IMG/VR virus record: IMGVR_UViG_3300030060_005656
Location: 1-64,000 of that record
Source of the DNA: a virus
DNA length: 64,000 bases
Direction: 5' to 3' (one strand)
Each line of letters starts with the position of its first letter. The first letter of the stretch is position 1. The notes under the pieces were generated by a model. It made no database searches and was not told where the DNA came from. It worked only from the letters and a program-made list of their open reading frames with translations. The position numbers and the translations under genes are program-made. Shown here one piece after another: positions 23,959 to 32,459 of the stretch.

Positions 23959-26066
23959 TGGCCAATGATTCTATACAAACCCAAAAAGATATATTCGCTG
24001 GAATTCAAGGTTTATTAGCTTTTTTAGATACAACTGATGAAAAAAAGAATAGGGAAAATTTAGAAGCTTGGAAAAATACTCTAGAGTCCTTAAGAAATAT
24101 TACTAGTAATCCACTCCCATTTCTTCTAGAGTTACTCAAAGTCTTAAAACAAAAAAAGTCTAATGAAAAAGCTGGACAAAAGGCTAAAAAAATGCGTGCC
24201 GCAAAACGTAAAAAAAGGAGAGGACAAAAAAATAAAACTGAAGATGGTAAATTTAAAGAGACTAAAAAATCTTTTGCTGAAAAATTCGGATTAGATGTTT
24301 CTTCGGATGCTTGGTTAAGGATATTAAATCAAATAATTAGAGAGTCTATTATAGAGACACTACCCAAAGTTGATGATATACTCTATGAGGAGATAATTAA
24401 AGCTTTTAATTGTGACCTTTCTATGTTAGTACCTGTAGATGGTGATGGTTTAAATGGTCCCATAGTTATTAACATTAGTGCGGTCGACCAGTTAAAACAA
24501 TTATTTAATGACCCCAATAGTGAGGTTGGTAAGTTTATGTATGAACAAGACCAACTTAACTCTGGTGTGTATTCACCGGGTCAATCACCATACCCGGTTA
24601 ATAGATTTTTAAGAGATATAATTTTTAATAACGGTGCTTTAGTTTCAGGGGCAGCTGGTACAAAACAAACTATATATGGTAGAAGTGGGAGAGCTCTTTT
24701 TGATATTGAAGCGTTAAACGGTCAATTCCTTATTTATCCTTATTATAAATTTGAGCCTGGTAACGCTCAGTATGTTTCTGCTCCTTCAGTCGCTGGTCCC
24801 GTACCTGGAGCACAAAAATTTACTTTTGTAGAATTTCTAAAAGATTATTTCGGTAATATAAAACTTATTGAGTTACAAAACTTTTTAGGAGCTCTTATGG
24901 AAATACTAACAGGATTTATGAGTGTAAGAAATAAAAACTTTAGTATAGAGGATTTATTAGGTTTACAGAAATTTATGGCTTCGATTAATAAAATGTTAGA
25001 ATCTTGTGATGGGATGGAAATGCATACATCTACTGATTCATTAAATGCTTTATCTGAGTTACATCAGGACGATAGTTTTTTTGAGTTTACTGCTGAAGAA
25101 ATTAAAAATATAGAAATAGAAACTGAAAAAAAATCTCAGAATGTAATTAGTTTATTAAGTTGTGGGGTTGTAGACGTACCTGTGGATAATGATGTTATAG
25201 ATGAGGGGGTCGACGCAATATTAGCAACTTTTAATAAAGACGAACAAATTAAAGAGTTTGATTTGGTTTTACAAAAATTTGCTAGTACTTCCGCTAAGAA
25301 ATATGGTTTTCAGATTGACTTAGGTTCTTTATCTTTACCCGCAGAGATAGACTTTAAGGAAAATTTAATTAAGAAATTACCACAAATATTAATGTATTGT
25401 GTTCTTAACCCTAAGGGGGTTCTACCTATTGTTTTAACAGCTGAAATGTTAAATCAAAATGGAACGATACCTACAGGTATCGATGTTTGGGCAAAAATAT
25501 TTAAAAGAGTTATAATAAGAGTAATTAAAGAATTTTTAGCCGCAGTAGCTAGAAGAATATTAGCTTTAGTTAAAGAAATACTTTTACGTTATATAAGAGA
25601 TTTGATAAAAAGAAAATTATCAGAAATGAATAAGAAGAAAATTAGAATGATTAGAAAATTATTAGACATTTTACTACCTCTTATTATAGCTTTACAAGAA
25701 GCCAAAACATGTAAAGAAATATATGATATTTTATTAGCAACTTTGGCTGCTAATATGCCTGATATTCCTTTTGGGGTCCCACCTTTCTTAGTTTCTGCGG
25801 CAAGTCTACGTCCAGGAACTAGTGCTCTAGGTACTTTTGAAAAACTGATTGGTAAGTTACAAGACCAAGGAATACCTATCGGTGATATGCCTGATGGTTC
25901 ACCCAATTTATTTATGTTATCACAATTTTCATTAATTCAGGCACAAGATGAAGAAAAAACAGATAATGGTTCCGCACAAGGAGTTATAATGAACGGACAA
26001 GTTATCCACCCATTAGGTCCCGGTATAATAAAACCTTTTACAAGAACTGATAGTATATTAAAATAA
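23958..26066 (+). CDS. Large probable virion (tail/baseplate) protein
   Basis: This 702-residue protein has no recognised family. Residues 60-100 are strongly basic (KAKKMRAAKRKKRRGQKNK), residues 180-290 are Pro/Gly/Tyr-rich as in structural proteins, and residues about 505-575 form long basic helices (RVIIRVIKEFLAAVARRIL) followed by a hydrophobic stretch (IIALQEAKTCKEIYDILLATLAA). The large size and position before an OB-fold baseplate-like protein suggest a baseplate or tail component. The helical region could approach a membrane or form a coiled bundle. Confidence 0.55.
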   Translation: MANDSIQTQKDIFAGIQGLLAFLDTTDEKKNRENLEAWKNTLESLRNITSNPLPFLLELLKVLKQKKSNEKAGQKAKKMRAAKRKKRRGQKNKTEDGKFKETKKSFAEKFGLDVSSDAWLRILNQIIRESIIETLPKVDDILYEEIIKAFNCDLSMLVPVDGDGLNGPIVINISAVDQLKQLFNDPNSEVGKFMYEQDQLNSGVYSPGQSPYPVNRFLRDIIFNNGALVSGAAGTKQTIYGRSGRALFDIEALNGQFLIYPYYKFEPGNAQYVSAPSVAGPVPGAQKFTFVEFLKDYFGNIKLIELQNFLGALMEILTGFMSVRNKNFSIEDLLGLQKFMASINKMLESCDGMEMHTSTDSLNALSELHQDDSFFEFTAEEIKNIEIETEKKSQNVISLLSCGVVDVPVDNDVIDEGVDAILATFNKDEQIKEFDLVLQKFASTSAKKYGFQIDLGSLSLPAEIDFKENLIKKLPQILMYCVLNPKGVLPIVLTAEMLNQNGTIPTGIDVWAKIFKRVIIRVIKEFLAAVARRILALVKEILLRYIRDLIKRKLSEMNKKKIRMIRKLLDILLPLIIALQEAKTCKEIYDILLATLAANMPDIPFGVPPFLVSAASLRPGTSALGTFEKLIGKLQDQGIPIGDMPDGSPNLFMLSQFSLIQAQDEEKTDNGSAQGVIMNGQVIHPLGPGIIKPFTRTDSILK

Positions 26067-26068
26067 TT

Positions 26069-26251
26069 ATGGCTGAATTTTTTAAAGAATATAAAGAAAA
26101 ATCTAATAATGAAATATTAGAAATAATGCAAAAACTAAAAGATGAGTTTGAGAGAAGTAAGGATATTATGATACAACTTACATATCATATAGACGATGTT
26201 GAGAAGAAATTTAATTTATTAAATGATGAAATTAAAAAAAGAAAGGGGTAA
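26069..26251 (+). CDS. Small coiled-coil protein, 60 residues
   Basis: The entire protein reads as one charged amphipathic helix with heptads (NEILEIMQKLKDEFERSKDI, then IDDVEKKFNLLNDEIKKR). It fits exactly between two large virion genes with gaps of 2 and 3 bases, so it is probably real. It might be an assembly chaperone or a structural trimerisation element. Confidence 0.6.
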   Translation: MAEFFKEYKEKSNNEILEIMQKLKDEFERSKDIMIQLTYHIDDVEKKFNLLNDEIKKRKG

Positions 26252-26254
26252 AAA

Positions 26255-28054
26255 ATGGCTTTAGGATATCAAAATAGGGATAATGCACAGAATTCTGTGG
26301 TAAGAAATAAGTTTATTACTTTTGCCACTTGTGTAAATAATTCTGACCCTAAAAGAGCTGGTAGAATTCGTGCTATACCATCAGAAGGTGAAAATGTCAC
26401 AATAACCAAGTGTGATGACCCAATTCAGTGTATAAAAATATATGATGAATTAGCTGCAAAAGGTGAACTTATTATTGGCGGTTCAAAACTACAGTACATA
26501 CCCTGGGGCGTAAATGACCCATATGTGTTCCCGTCTTTTTTACCACTCCCTATTAATGTTATACCTAAAGTAGGTGAAGGTGTAAAGTTAATATCTTGGG
26601 AGTCGGAAAAAAATCTAAACCAGGAATATATTGGTCCTATGATTTCACAACCAGGTAGTATAGAATTAGAAAATTATAAAAGTGGTAAAGAAAACACTGC
26701 TGCGGGGGTTAATAACTCACCTCTTATGCCTTATGCAGTACCGGTGGGTGATTCAAAAATAAACCCAATAAATTTACCACTCCCACAAAGTAAAGGAAGT
26801 TTTGTGAATCCTGACGACATAGGAATTTATGGTAGAAATAATACAGATATTATTTTAGGTATGTCAGAAAATGCTGTAGAAGACGAAACTCCGGAAGATG
26901 TTGAGGCGTCTTACCCCCAGATACTTTTACGTTCTGGTAAATTAATTAAAAATACTTCTATTAGTTCGAGACCAACAACTAATTTTAAACCTACTTTTAT
27001 ACAAATAAGTACCTTTCCACAAACTCTAACTAGAGTAGAAGTGGAAAAAGAAATAGTTACAACAGAAGATTTACCCTTAAATACTTTAATAGAATATAAG
27101 ATGGACCGTGCAGCCCTATGTCAATCACCGATGGTTTTTAATGGTGAAGTAGTGGTATATAAAATGCCCCCTAAAGATAGTGCAGGACAAGCACCTATGT
27201 GTTGGCAGTCTACAAATTCAACCCCATACAATACTAGTGCACCCCCAGCACCTACTACACCACAGGTTGGTCTTACAATGAATTTTGTAAATGCTCCTTC
27301 TATAGAAGATATAGGTAGACAAATAAATTCTTTAATATCCCATATAGATAAAGAACAATGGAATAAGGTTTTAAAACAACCAAATGTTAGTTGGGCAACT
27401 AAAACATTTAGTAGTTCTGTAGATTTAAATAATCAAAATAATCTAGGTGCCTTTTTAGGTAATACACACCCATTATATTTTAGACCTGAAGCCACACTAT
27501 TAGAAACAATGGAAGAAGGTGAACCAGCAGCATGGCCTGTCCCTGGTACTTTTAATGCGGTAAAAGAAGAAGTTACAAAATTAAAAGCTACTATAGGTTT
27601 AGATGGGGTAAAAAATAAAGGTGGTGGTTTAGCTTTTGAGAATGCTGAAGGTAGTAGAGAGGTTAAACAAGAAACCAAAAAGGTAAAGGAGACTGTACCT
27701 GGACCCCCAAAACCACAACAAGAAGGTATAATTACCGCGGCAGGTGAAAAAATATATTTATTTTCATATAACACGACTGATTTAAATGGTCCTATTACAT
27801 TAACCTCTAATTACGGAATACCCCAAGCAAAATTTATAGATGATATAGATAAAAAAACTAATTCCCTTGTTAGAGGAGAAAAACTTCTGGAACTTTTAGT
27901 GAAAATGGCAGCGTTTCAAGCTAATCACACACACTCCTGTCCTGGAGTTGCTTCTTGTCCTACAGCACATGATGGTACAACCACCTCAGATATAGATAAA
28001 TTAATTAAAGAAGCTGGTGAAACTATCCTTAATAAAAATATAAGGATTAACTAG
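26255..28054 (+). CDS. Baseplate hub/spike-like protein with N-terminal OB-fold (gp5-like)
   Basis: The first 140 residues follow the OB-fold pattern of T4-type baseplate hub proteins: CVNNSDPKRAGRIRAIP, then DPYVFPSFLPLPINVIP, then VGEGVKLISWESE and YIGPMISQP. The middle is Pro-rich; the C-terminal part has strands (EKIYLFSYN) and HTHSCPGVASCPTAH with His and Cys that could bind a metal, as spike tips do. No lysozyme domain is visible. The assignment is by pattern and order. Confidence 0.5.
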   Translation: MALGYQNRDNAQNSVVRNKFITFATCVNNSDPKRAGRIRAIPSEGENVTITKCDDPIQCIKIYDELAAKGELIIGGSKLQYIPWGVNDPYVFPSFLPLPINVIPKVGEGVKLISWESEKNLNQEYIGPMISQPGSIELENYKSGKENTAAGVNNSPLMPYAVPVGDSKINPINLPLPQSKGSFVNPDDIGIYGRNNTDIILGMSENAVEDETPEDVEASYPQILLRSGKLIKNTSISSRPTTNFKPTFIQISTFPQTLTRVEVEKEIVTTEDLPLNTLIEYKMDRAALCQSPMVFNGEVVVYKMPPKDSAGQAPMCWQSTNSTPYNTSAPPAPTTPQVGLTMNFVNAPSIEDIGRQINSLISHIDKEQWNKVLKQPNVSWATKTFSSSVDLNNQNNLGAFLGNTHPLYFRPEATLLETMEEGEPAAWPVPGTFNAVKEEVTKLKATIGLDGVKNKGGGLAFENAEGSREVKQETKKVKETVPGPPKPQQEGIITAAGEKIYLFSYNTTDLNGPITLTSNYGIPQAKFIDDIDKKTNSLVRGEKLLELLVKMAAFQANHTHSCPGVASCPTAHDGTTTSDIDKLIKEAGETILNKNIRIN

Positions 28055-28055
28055 A

Positions 28056-28063
28056 TATTTATA
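28056..28063 (+). promoter_or_regulatory. TATTTATA element, putative late promoter
   Basis: TAGATATTTATAGT lies immediately after the preceding stop codon and 15 bases before the ATG at 28079. It matches the element found before many other virion genes. Confidence 0.55.
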
Positions 28064-28078
28064 GTAAAAGTAAAAAGA

Positions 28079-29572
28079 ATGATACACAGGTCATATTTTA
28101 GCAAAAACAATACTATACTTGCAAATAACGAAGTTAATACTGGGAGAAATCCAGTAACACAACTTTTTTACGGTAAGGGTGTAACTAATAGTTGTAGATT
28201 TACTGGTTCTGCTGACCACATATGTAATGGACAAACAGGATTTACTAAAAATTTAGATACTGGATTTAGTAGATTTATTTTTAATTTAGATTTAGAAGAT
28301 TTAAGAGAAAAAATAAACAGTTGTTGTATACCCGCATTAACATCTTTAACTCACACCATAAAAATGACTAATACTTCTCATTTTGATGATACTTTGATGA
28401 ATGATAAAATATTAGTTGATGGTACCAGACGTGCTACATCTTTTACTTTGATGTTATTTAAATCTACTACTGGTAGCTCTTGGTCAGAAGGTGTTGGTTA
28501 TGATTATCAAGTTGCTGATGGTATGTTTGCACCGGAATTTGATTTAACTCATTCTACAAGACCCAGTAATTGGTTTTCCTCGACAACTCTAAGTATGTGG
28601 GCTATTCCAGGTACCTATGATAATAATGATAATACAACTTATACTGTTTTAGACACGCAAGTTTTTGACCAAGGTAATGAAAATATAGAATTTAATAGTT
28701 TAGCACTTAATACGGAGATAAATAATTTACTAATTTTACCAACAGCAACTACTTCAGCTAACACATATGGGATTGCTTTTATTCCAGCTTTTGAAAATAT
28801 AACCGGTTTAACAGAGGCTTATTCTGTTGGTTTTTTTAGTAGACACACTCAAACATTTTATGAACCTTTTTTAGAAACTACTTTTGATGATGTTATAAAT
28901 GATGATAGGGGAGATTTTCATTTAGGGGTTAATAATAGATTATTTTTGTACGCTTATGACCATAATGGTCATCCAATATGTTTTGATTTATTACCTACTG
29001 TAGATATTAAGGACTGTAATGAAAGTACGGTTGCTACTTACACCGCAACCCAATTAACTTGTGGTGTTTATTATATACCACTATCTTTAACTAGTGTAGC
29101 ACAAAGTCCACCAGTTATATATACCGATACTTGGTCTAATTTATTTGTGGGTGGTATATCACAACCTAACGTAACAAATGAATTTATAATTTATAATAAT
29201 AATTTAAGTATTGGTTCAACCGCGGGTGAACCTAAAATATATGGTTATTCTGTATCTGGAATTAAAGAAGATGAAAAAGTAACTAATGGAGAAACAAGAA
29301 AAGTATTTGTTTCAACCAGAGTTCCTTACACTGTAGATGAACAAGTTTTAGTCGATAATTTGCAATATCGTCTCTATGTAACCCAAGGTACCACTCAAGT
29401 GGAGGTAGTTCCTTGGACACCTATTAACAAGTCATTTACACACAATTATTTTATGTTAGATACAGGATGGATGATTCCTAATGAATATCACCTAGACATT
29501 AAAGCAACTTCTAACCAACAAGTAGATATTTATAGGAAAGTAATAAAATTTCAAGTAATTAATCAATTATGA
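28079..29572 (+). CDS. Uncharacterised virion protein, beta-rich
   Basis: This 497-residue protein is rich in Thr, Asn, Ser and aromatic residues in strand-like alternation, as in phage tail, neck or fibre proteins. It opens MIHRSYFSKNNTI followed by NTGRNPVTQLFYG and SRFIFNLDLEDL, an arrangement I associate with structural proteins of marine T4-like phages, without a firm name. The C-terminal region (VNQL end, Ig-like strands) could be a domain for display or attachment. It overlaps the next gene by 4 bases (ATGA). Confidence 0.55.
   Translation: MIHRSYFSKNNTILANNEVNTGRNPVTQLFYGKGVTNSCRFTGSADHICNGQTGFTKNLDTGFSRFIFNLDLEDLREKINSCCIPALTSLTHTIKMTNTSHFDDTLMNDKILVDGTRRATSFTLMLFKSTTGSSWSEGVGYDYQVADGMFAPEFDLTHSTRPSNWFSSTTLSMWAIPGTYDNNDNTTYTVLDTQVFDQGNENIEFNSLALNTEINNLLILPTATTSANTYGIAFIPAFENITGLTEAYSVGFFSRHTQTFYEPFLETTFDDVINDDRGDFHLGVNNRLFLYAYDHNGHPICFDLLPTVDIKDCNESTVATYTATQLTCGVYYIPLSLTSVAQSPPVIYTDTWSNLFVGGISQPNVTNEFIIYNNNLSIGSTAGEPKIYGYSVSGIKEDEKVTNGETRKVFVSTRVPYTVDEQVLVDNLQYRLYVTQGTTQVEVVPWTPINKSFTHNYFMLDTGWMIPNEYHLDIKATSNQQVDIYRKVIKFQVINQL
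29527..29534 (+). promoter_or_regulatory. TATTTATA element inside the upstream coding region
   Basis: The same GATATTTATAG context occurs inside the end of the preceding gene, where it also encodes Asp-Ile-Tyr-Arg. It lies 34 bases before the ATG at 29569. It may be a true internal promoter or a coding coincidence. Confidence 0.3.
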
Positions 29573-30054
29573 AAAAAATAAGAATATCTGAAAGTGAACT
29601 AGTAGATTTAATAGAAAAACTAGTTAAAGAAAATCTAAGTAATGGTACTGGATTTGACTTTGGTATGTTGGGTACACCTACATCAAAGTATAAAGATTTA
29701 TACGAAGATGAAGATATAGAAGAGGAAAAAGAGTTAGATGAAGATGAATTTAATGTGGATACAGCACAGACTGGTGATAAAACATTAAATGTTAATGTAA
29801 TGAAACAAACTAACCAATCTGACTGGATGGGTGAAAATAAAATTACCGAATCTCAGTTAGTTAGAAGGTTATCAAAAAAATTACATGAAGCAGAAGGAAA
29901 AGGATGTGCTGAATCAGAAGGTGGTTCTGGTTGTATTAAAAAAAGAGGAGACGGCTGGGTTATATTAAATAACAAAAAAGGTGGTGTCTGGAGAAAATGT
30001 ACTAGTGAAAAAGATTGTCAAGAACAATTAGATGCTTTTCACGCTAATAAATAA
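29569..30054 (+). CDS. Small virion-like protein with recurrent N-terminal motif
   Basis: This 161-residue protein begins with KKIRISESELVDLIEKLVKE, the short helix motif repeated at the start of several proteins in this genome. A related copy, ENKITESQLVRRLSKKLHEA, occurs near residues 85-105. The middle is very acidic. The C-terminal 60 residues are Gly, Lys and Cys-rich, with four Cys (KGCAESEGGSGCIKK and KCTSEKDC). No family is recognised; a packaged internal protein is a possibility. Confidence 0.55.
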   Translation: MKKIRISESELVDLIEKLVKENLSNGTGFDFGMLGTPTSKYKDLYEDEDIEEEKELDEDEFNVDTAQTGDKTLNVNVMKQTNQSDWMGENKITESQLVRRLSKKLHEAEGKGCAESEGGSGCIKKRGDGWVILNNKKGGVWRKCTSEKDCQEQLDAFHANK

Positions 30055-30074
30055 AACTTTAAAAATAAAAAACT

Positions 30075-30140
30075 ATGAAATGTGATTGTCAAGTGTGTAA
30101 GTGTGGCACAAAATGTGACTGTACTTGTTGTGACTGTTAG
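30075..30140 (+). CDS. Metallothionein-like 21-residue Cys-rich peptide
   Basis: A very short frame encodes 21 residues with 9 Cys at positions 3, 5, 8, 10, 14, 16, 18, 19 and 21, giving repeated C-x-C and C-x-x-C pairs (CDCQVCKCGTKCDC). Its composition and CKCG core resemble metallothioneins, which bind Zn, Cu or Cd through thiolate clusters. An A-rich start region (aaaaaactATG) precedes it and a strong terminator follows at 30171. It could bind one or two metal ions. The regular Cys spacing makes a chance frame unlikely, but expression is unproven. Confidence 0.6.
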   Translation: MKCDCQVCKCGTKCDCTCCDC

Positions 30141-30170
30141 ATAACAGTTAATTAAAAAATAAAGATATAA

Positions 30171-30196
30171 AAAAACCACTCAAAAGAGTGGTTTTT
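30171..30196. terminator. Bidirectional rho-independent terminator
   Basis: An 11-bp perfect stem (AAAAACCACTC / GAGTGGTTTTT) with an AAAA loop lies between the converging rightward virion genes and the leftward holin-like gene. A-runs and T-runs on both sides allow it to work in both directions. Confidence 0.85.
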
Positions 30197-30201
30197 GTTT
30201 T

Positions 30202-30492
30202 TTATATATCTTCGTCATCATAATCATATTCATGAGTCACGACCGTTCTACTAGGTTCTGGTTCTTCTTCCACAATAACCTCATCTTTCGGTGAGAAATT
30301 CTCTGCAGCTGTAAAACCAAGTCCTGCCATCACAATCCATTGTAAAGACTCGAATAAATTATTGTCAATTGTGAAATCCCAAAAAAGATTTGCTGTGTAA
30401 CCAATTAACATAAATAAAAGACATACGAAAGTAACAAATCTCTTACTAGAGACTTTACCTTCACTACTTAACATGTTTTTAAAGAAGTTCAT
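30202..30492 (-). CDS. Two-span small membrane protein, holin-like
   Basis: The 96-residue protein has two hydrophobic segments: residues about 18-38 (RFVTFVCLLFMLIGYTANLF) and about 50-66 (LQWIVMAGLGFTAAENF), with a short N-terminal basic stretch and a very acidic C-terminal tail of about 30 residues. Two spans and a charged tail fit class II-type holins, which make membrane pores at lysis. The short size and position at the end of the head operon agree. No endolysin is visible nearby, so the role stays tentative. Confidence 0.5.
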   Translation of the reverse strand: MNFFKNMLSSEGKVSSKRFVTFVCLLFMLIGYTANLFWDFTIDNNLFESLQWIVMAGLGFTAAENFSPKDEVIVEEEPEPSRTVVTHEYDYDDEDI

Positions 30493-30504
30493 AAGCGTTT
30501 TTAT

Positions 30505-30512
30505 TATAAATA
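30505..30512 (-). promoter_or_regulatory. TATTTATA element, putative late promoter
   Basis: On the minus strand the context is TGATATTTATAA, ending 12 bases before the ATG at 30492. It follows directly behind the terminator of the capsid gene, so the small membrane protein probably has its own transcript. Confidence 0.5.
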
Positions 30513-30528
30513 TCAGTACATAAAAAAA

Positions 30529-30549
30529 AAGCCCTCATAAAGAGGGCTT
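30529..30549 (-). terminator. Rho-independent terminator after the major capsid gene
   Basis: Stem AAGCCCTC / GAGGGCTT with a 5-base loop (ATAAA). Read on the minus strand it is followed by a run of T residues, and it lies 25 bases after the capsid stop codon. It would end the head operon transcript. Confidence 0.85.
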
Positions 30550-30574
30550 CTTTTATATATAACTTATTCAGTTA

Positions 30575-32419
30575 TTAGAATCTTTTCAATTCTCTTACAT
30601 CAAATGTTCTAACTCCATCAACAGTGATTCTTCCATAGAATCTGTTGTTAACCATTTTCTTAGCGTATCTAGTCATGATACCTTTGATTGGTGTAAAGTT
30701 GAATGGGTTATACATTGTAGGTGTCAACTGTAATGGTACATATGGTGCGTAAACGTACCCAGTATCCAATAAAGATGTTCCTTTATGTCCAATTAACACT
30801 TGGTTAGCTGGGAAGTAAGGGTCTCTATATACAGTAAATCTACCTGATAAAGTACCTATTTTCTCAATACCCATGTTATATTGGTCTTGTTCTGGTGCTG
30901 CGTTTGAAACGTGGAAGTACTCCAAGTCATCAAATATTGCAGAAACTTCAGAAGAACATACAATCCAGTTAGCCCCACCTCTCAATGTTGACTTGTGAAT
31001 TTGAGCTGATAACTGATTAATAGCAGTAATCAACGTTTGATTCCAGTCTTTTTGAGTGTAAGGTGCTTGACCTGCAGAGAATCTCTTCCATCCGTTGTAA
31101 TCCCATCTTAAGTCCCAAGCTGCTCCTTTTCTAAGGTCTCTCAAGATTTCTCTATCGATTTCAGCTGCAACTTCTTCAGATAATAAAGCTGTTAATTCAG
31201 CTTCAGCATCGATGTTATGGAATGCAGAAACATCTTGTGCAAGTTCTGGTGACCATTGTGCTCTTAATTTTCTTTCAGTAACAGAAACTGTAACAGCTTG
31301 TAAGTCGAAAGAAACTTCACCCATTTGGTCCTCAAATTCAAGAGTTGCGTACTGTCTCCAAGTAGCTGTGATAGTTTGTGACGCTGCTGTAGAACCTACA
31401 TAACCATCAATCGAACGATAAGATGTTTCACCACAATCAACACATGCTGGACATGAAGTATCAACTTCTAAGTAGATATTTCCTTGTGAATCACAAACGT
31501 CAGTTCTATCAACAATTCCAAAACCATACTTTTGTGTAACAACACGGAATAACATTGGTTTGCCAACACCGTAAACCATTGTTCCACCTGAGTTTGCGTT
31601 AGTAGAAGAATTACAACACCATACTCCAGTATTGTTTGATAACGTTAATGAAGCTAAGAACTCTTCAGTATCTTGCTCATTTCCATCAGGTCCAGTTAAT
31701 TTACCAACACCAGCAGTATTAAATCCTGCTAATTTAACGATAGCACTTCTTGTACCACCTTTTGGTATACCCACACCATAACCTAAAGTTGTAGTAGCGT
31801 TACATCCAGATAATGAGTTCATCGCTGCATAATCTTGTAATGTATTACCGTTCCAAATTACGTTTGTTGTAGAAGCTGCACTTGACGTATAACTTCCTTT
31901 TGAGTAGTCATAAAGACCGTCATCAGCTGCTGTAGGTGCGTTACCTGCATAGTACTCATCATATAATGAAGTAGATGCTGCAGAAAATGGTGCTCCTGGT
32001 GTAGGTGGAAATGGTCCACTACCTGGTACAACACCCTCTGATGGTGCTCCAAAAGGTGCATAATGTGACCCATCTGGTGCATATGCTGCAATTTTAGGTA
32101 CAAAGTAGAACAATTTACCGATTGGTAAGTTCATAGCTTGTACAGAAACGATATCGTTTGCCAATAATTTAGAGAAAACTCTTCTAATTATTGGGAAAAC
32201 AACTGTTTCGAATGAACCTGAATCAGAAGCTGTAGTAGCTTCGTTGATTAGGTTTGTTGCTTGGTTTTCATATAGCTGAGCTATATTTTCTCTAACGTGA
32301 CCTTTAAGTCCGTCTAGGAATCCAAGACCATCCCATTTTGCTAAGGTATCTTCTTTGATAACTTTTAGGTGTTTTAACCCAATGTTACCAACCATACCTG
32401 ATTCTAATAGTGCTCCCAT
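30575..32419 (-). CDS. Major capsid protein, T4 gp23-like
   Basis: The 614-residue protein forms the HK97-fold capsomers of the head. N-terminal to mid segments match T4 gp23-type proteins: FETVVFPIIRRVFSKLLAND, VSVQAMNLPIGKLFYF, AAEIDREILRDLRKGA, STLRGGANWIVCSSEVS, and the C-terminal LTPTMYNPFNFTPIKG with RYAKKMVNNRFYGRI. It is about 90 residues longer than T4 gp23 (521), mostly through a Gly/Pro/Ser/Ala-rich insertion (about residues 118-210) and a Cys-rich stretch (SCPACVDCG). N-terminal processing by the nearby prohead protease is expected. Terminator at 30529. Confidence 0.92.
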   Translation of the reverse strand: MGALLESGMVGNIGLKHLKVIKEDTLAKWDGLGFLDGLKGHVRENIAQLYENQATNLINEATTASDSGSFETVVFPIIRRVFSKLLANDIVSVQAMNLPIGKLFYFVPKIAAYAPDGSHYAPFGAPSEGVVPGSGPFPPTPGAPFSAASTSLYDEYYAGNAPTAADDGLYDYSKGSYTSSAASTTNVIWNGNTLQDYAAMNSLSGCNATTTLGYGVGIPKGGTRSAIVKLAGFNTAGVGKLTGPDGNEQDTEEFLASLTLSNNTGVWCCNSSTNANSGGTMVYGVGKPMLFRVVTQKYGFGIVDRTDVCDSQGNIYLEVDTSCPACVDCGETSYRSIDGYVGSTAASQTITATWRQYATLEFEDQMGEVSFDLQAVTVSVTERKLRAQWSPELAQDVSAFHNIDAEAELTALLSEEVAAEIDREILRDLRKGAAWDLRWDYNGWKRFSAGQAPYTQKDWNQTLITAINQLSAQIHKSTLRGGANWIVCSSEVSAIFDDLEYFHVSNAAPEQDQYNMGIEKIGTLSGRFTVYRDPYFPANQVLIGHKGTSLLDTGYVYAPYVPLQLTPTMYNPFNFTPIKGIMTRYAKKMVNNRFYGRITVDGVRTFDVRELKRF

Positions 32420-32459
32420 AGTTTTTTTATTTTTTTTAAAAAGCGTTTATTATAATTTA
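32420..32459 (-). promoter_or_regulatory. A-rich leader of the major capsid gene with TATAATAA
   Basis: Read on the minus strand, TATAATAAACGCTTTTT is followed by a long A-run with one T and then the capsid ATG. The same arrangement (TATAATAA, AAAC, TTTT, A-run with T, ATG) precedes the scaffold gene at 34030. It overlaps the last codons of the scaffold gene. It probably provides strong initiation for the most abundant virion protein. Confidence 0.4.

Noticed and set aside
31858-32103. His/Gln-rich minus-strand frame inside the capsid gene
   Set aside because: It is an alternative frame of the Gly/Pro/Ser-rich insertion in the capsid protein.
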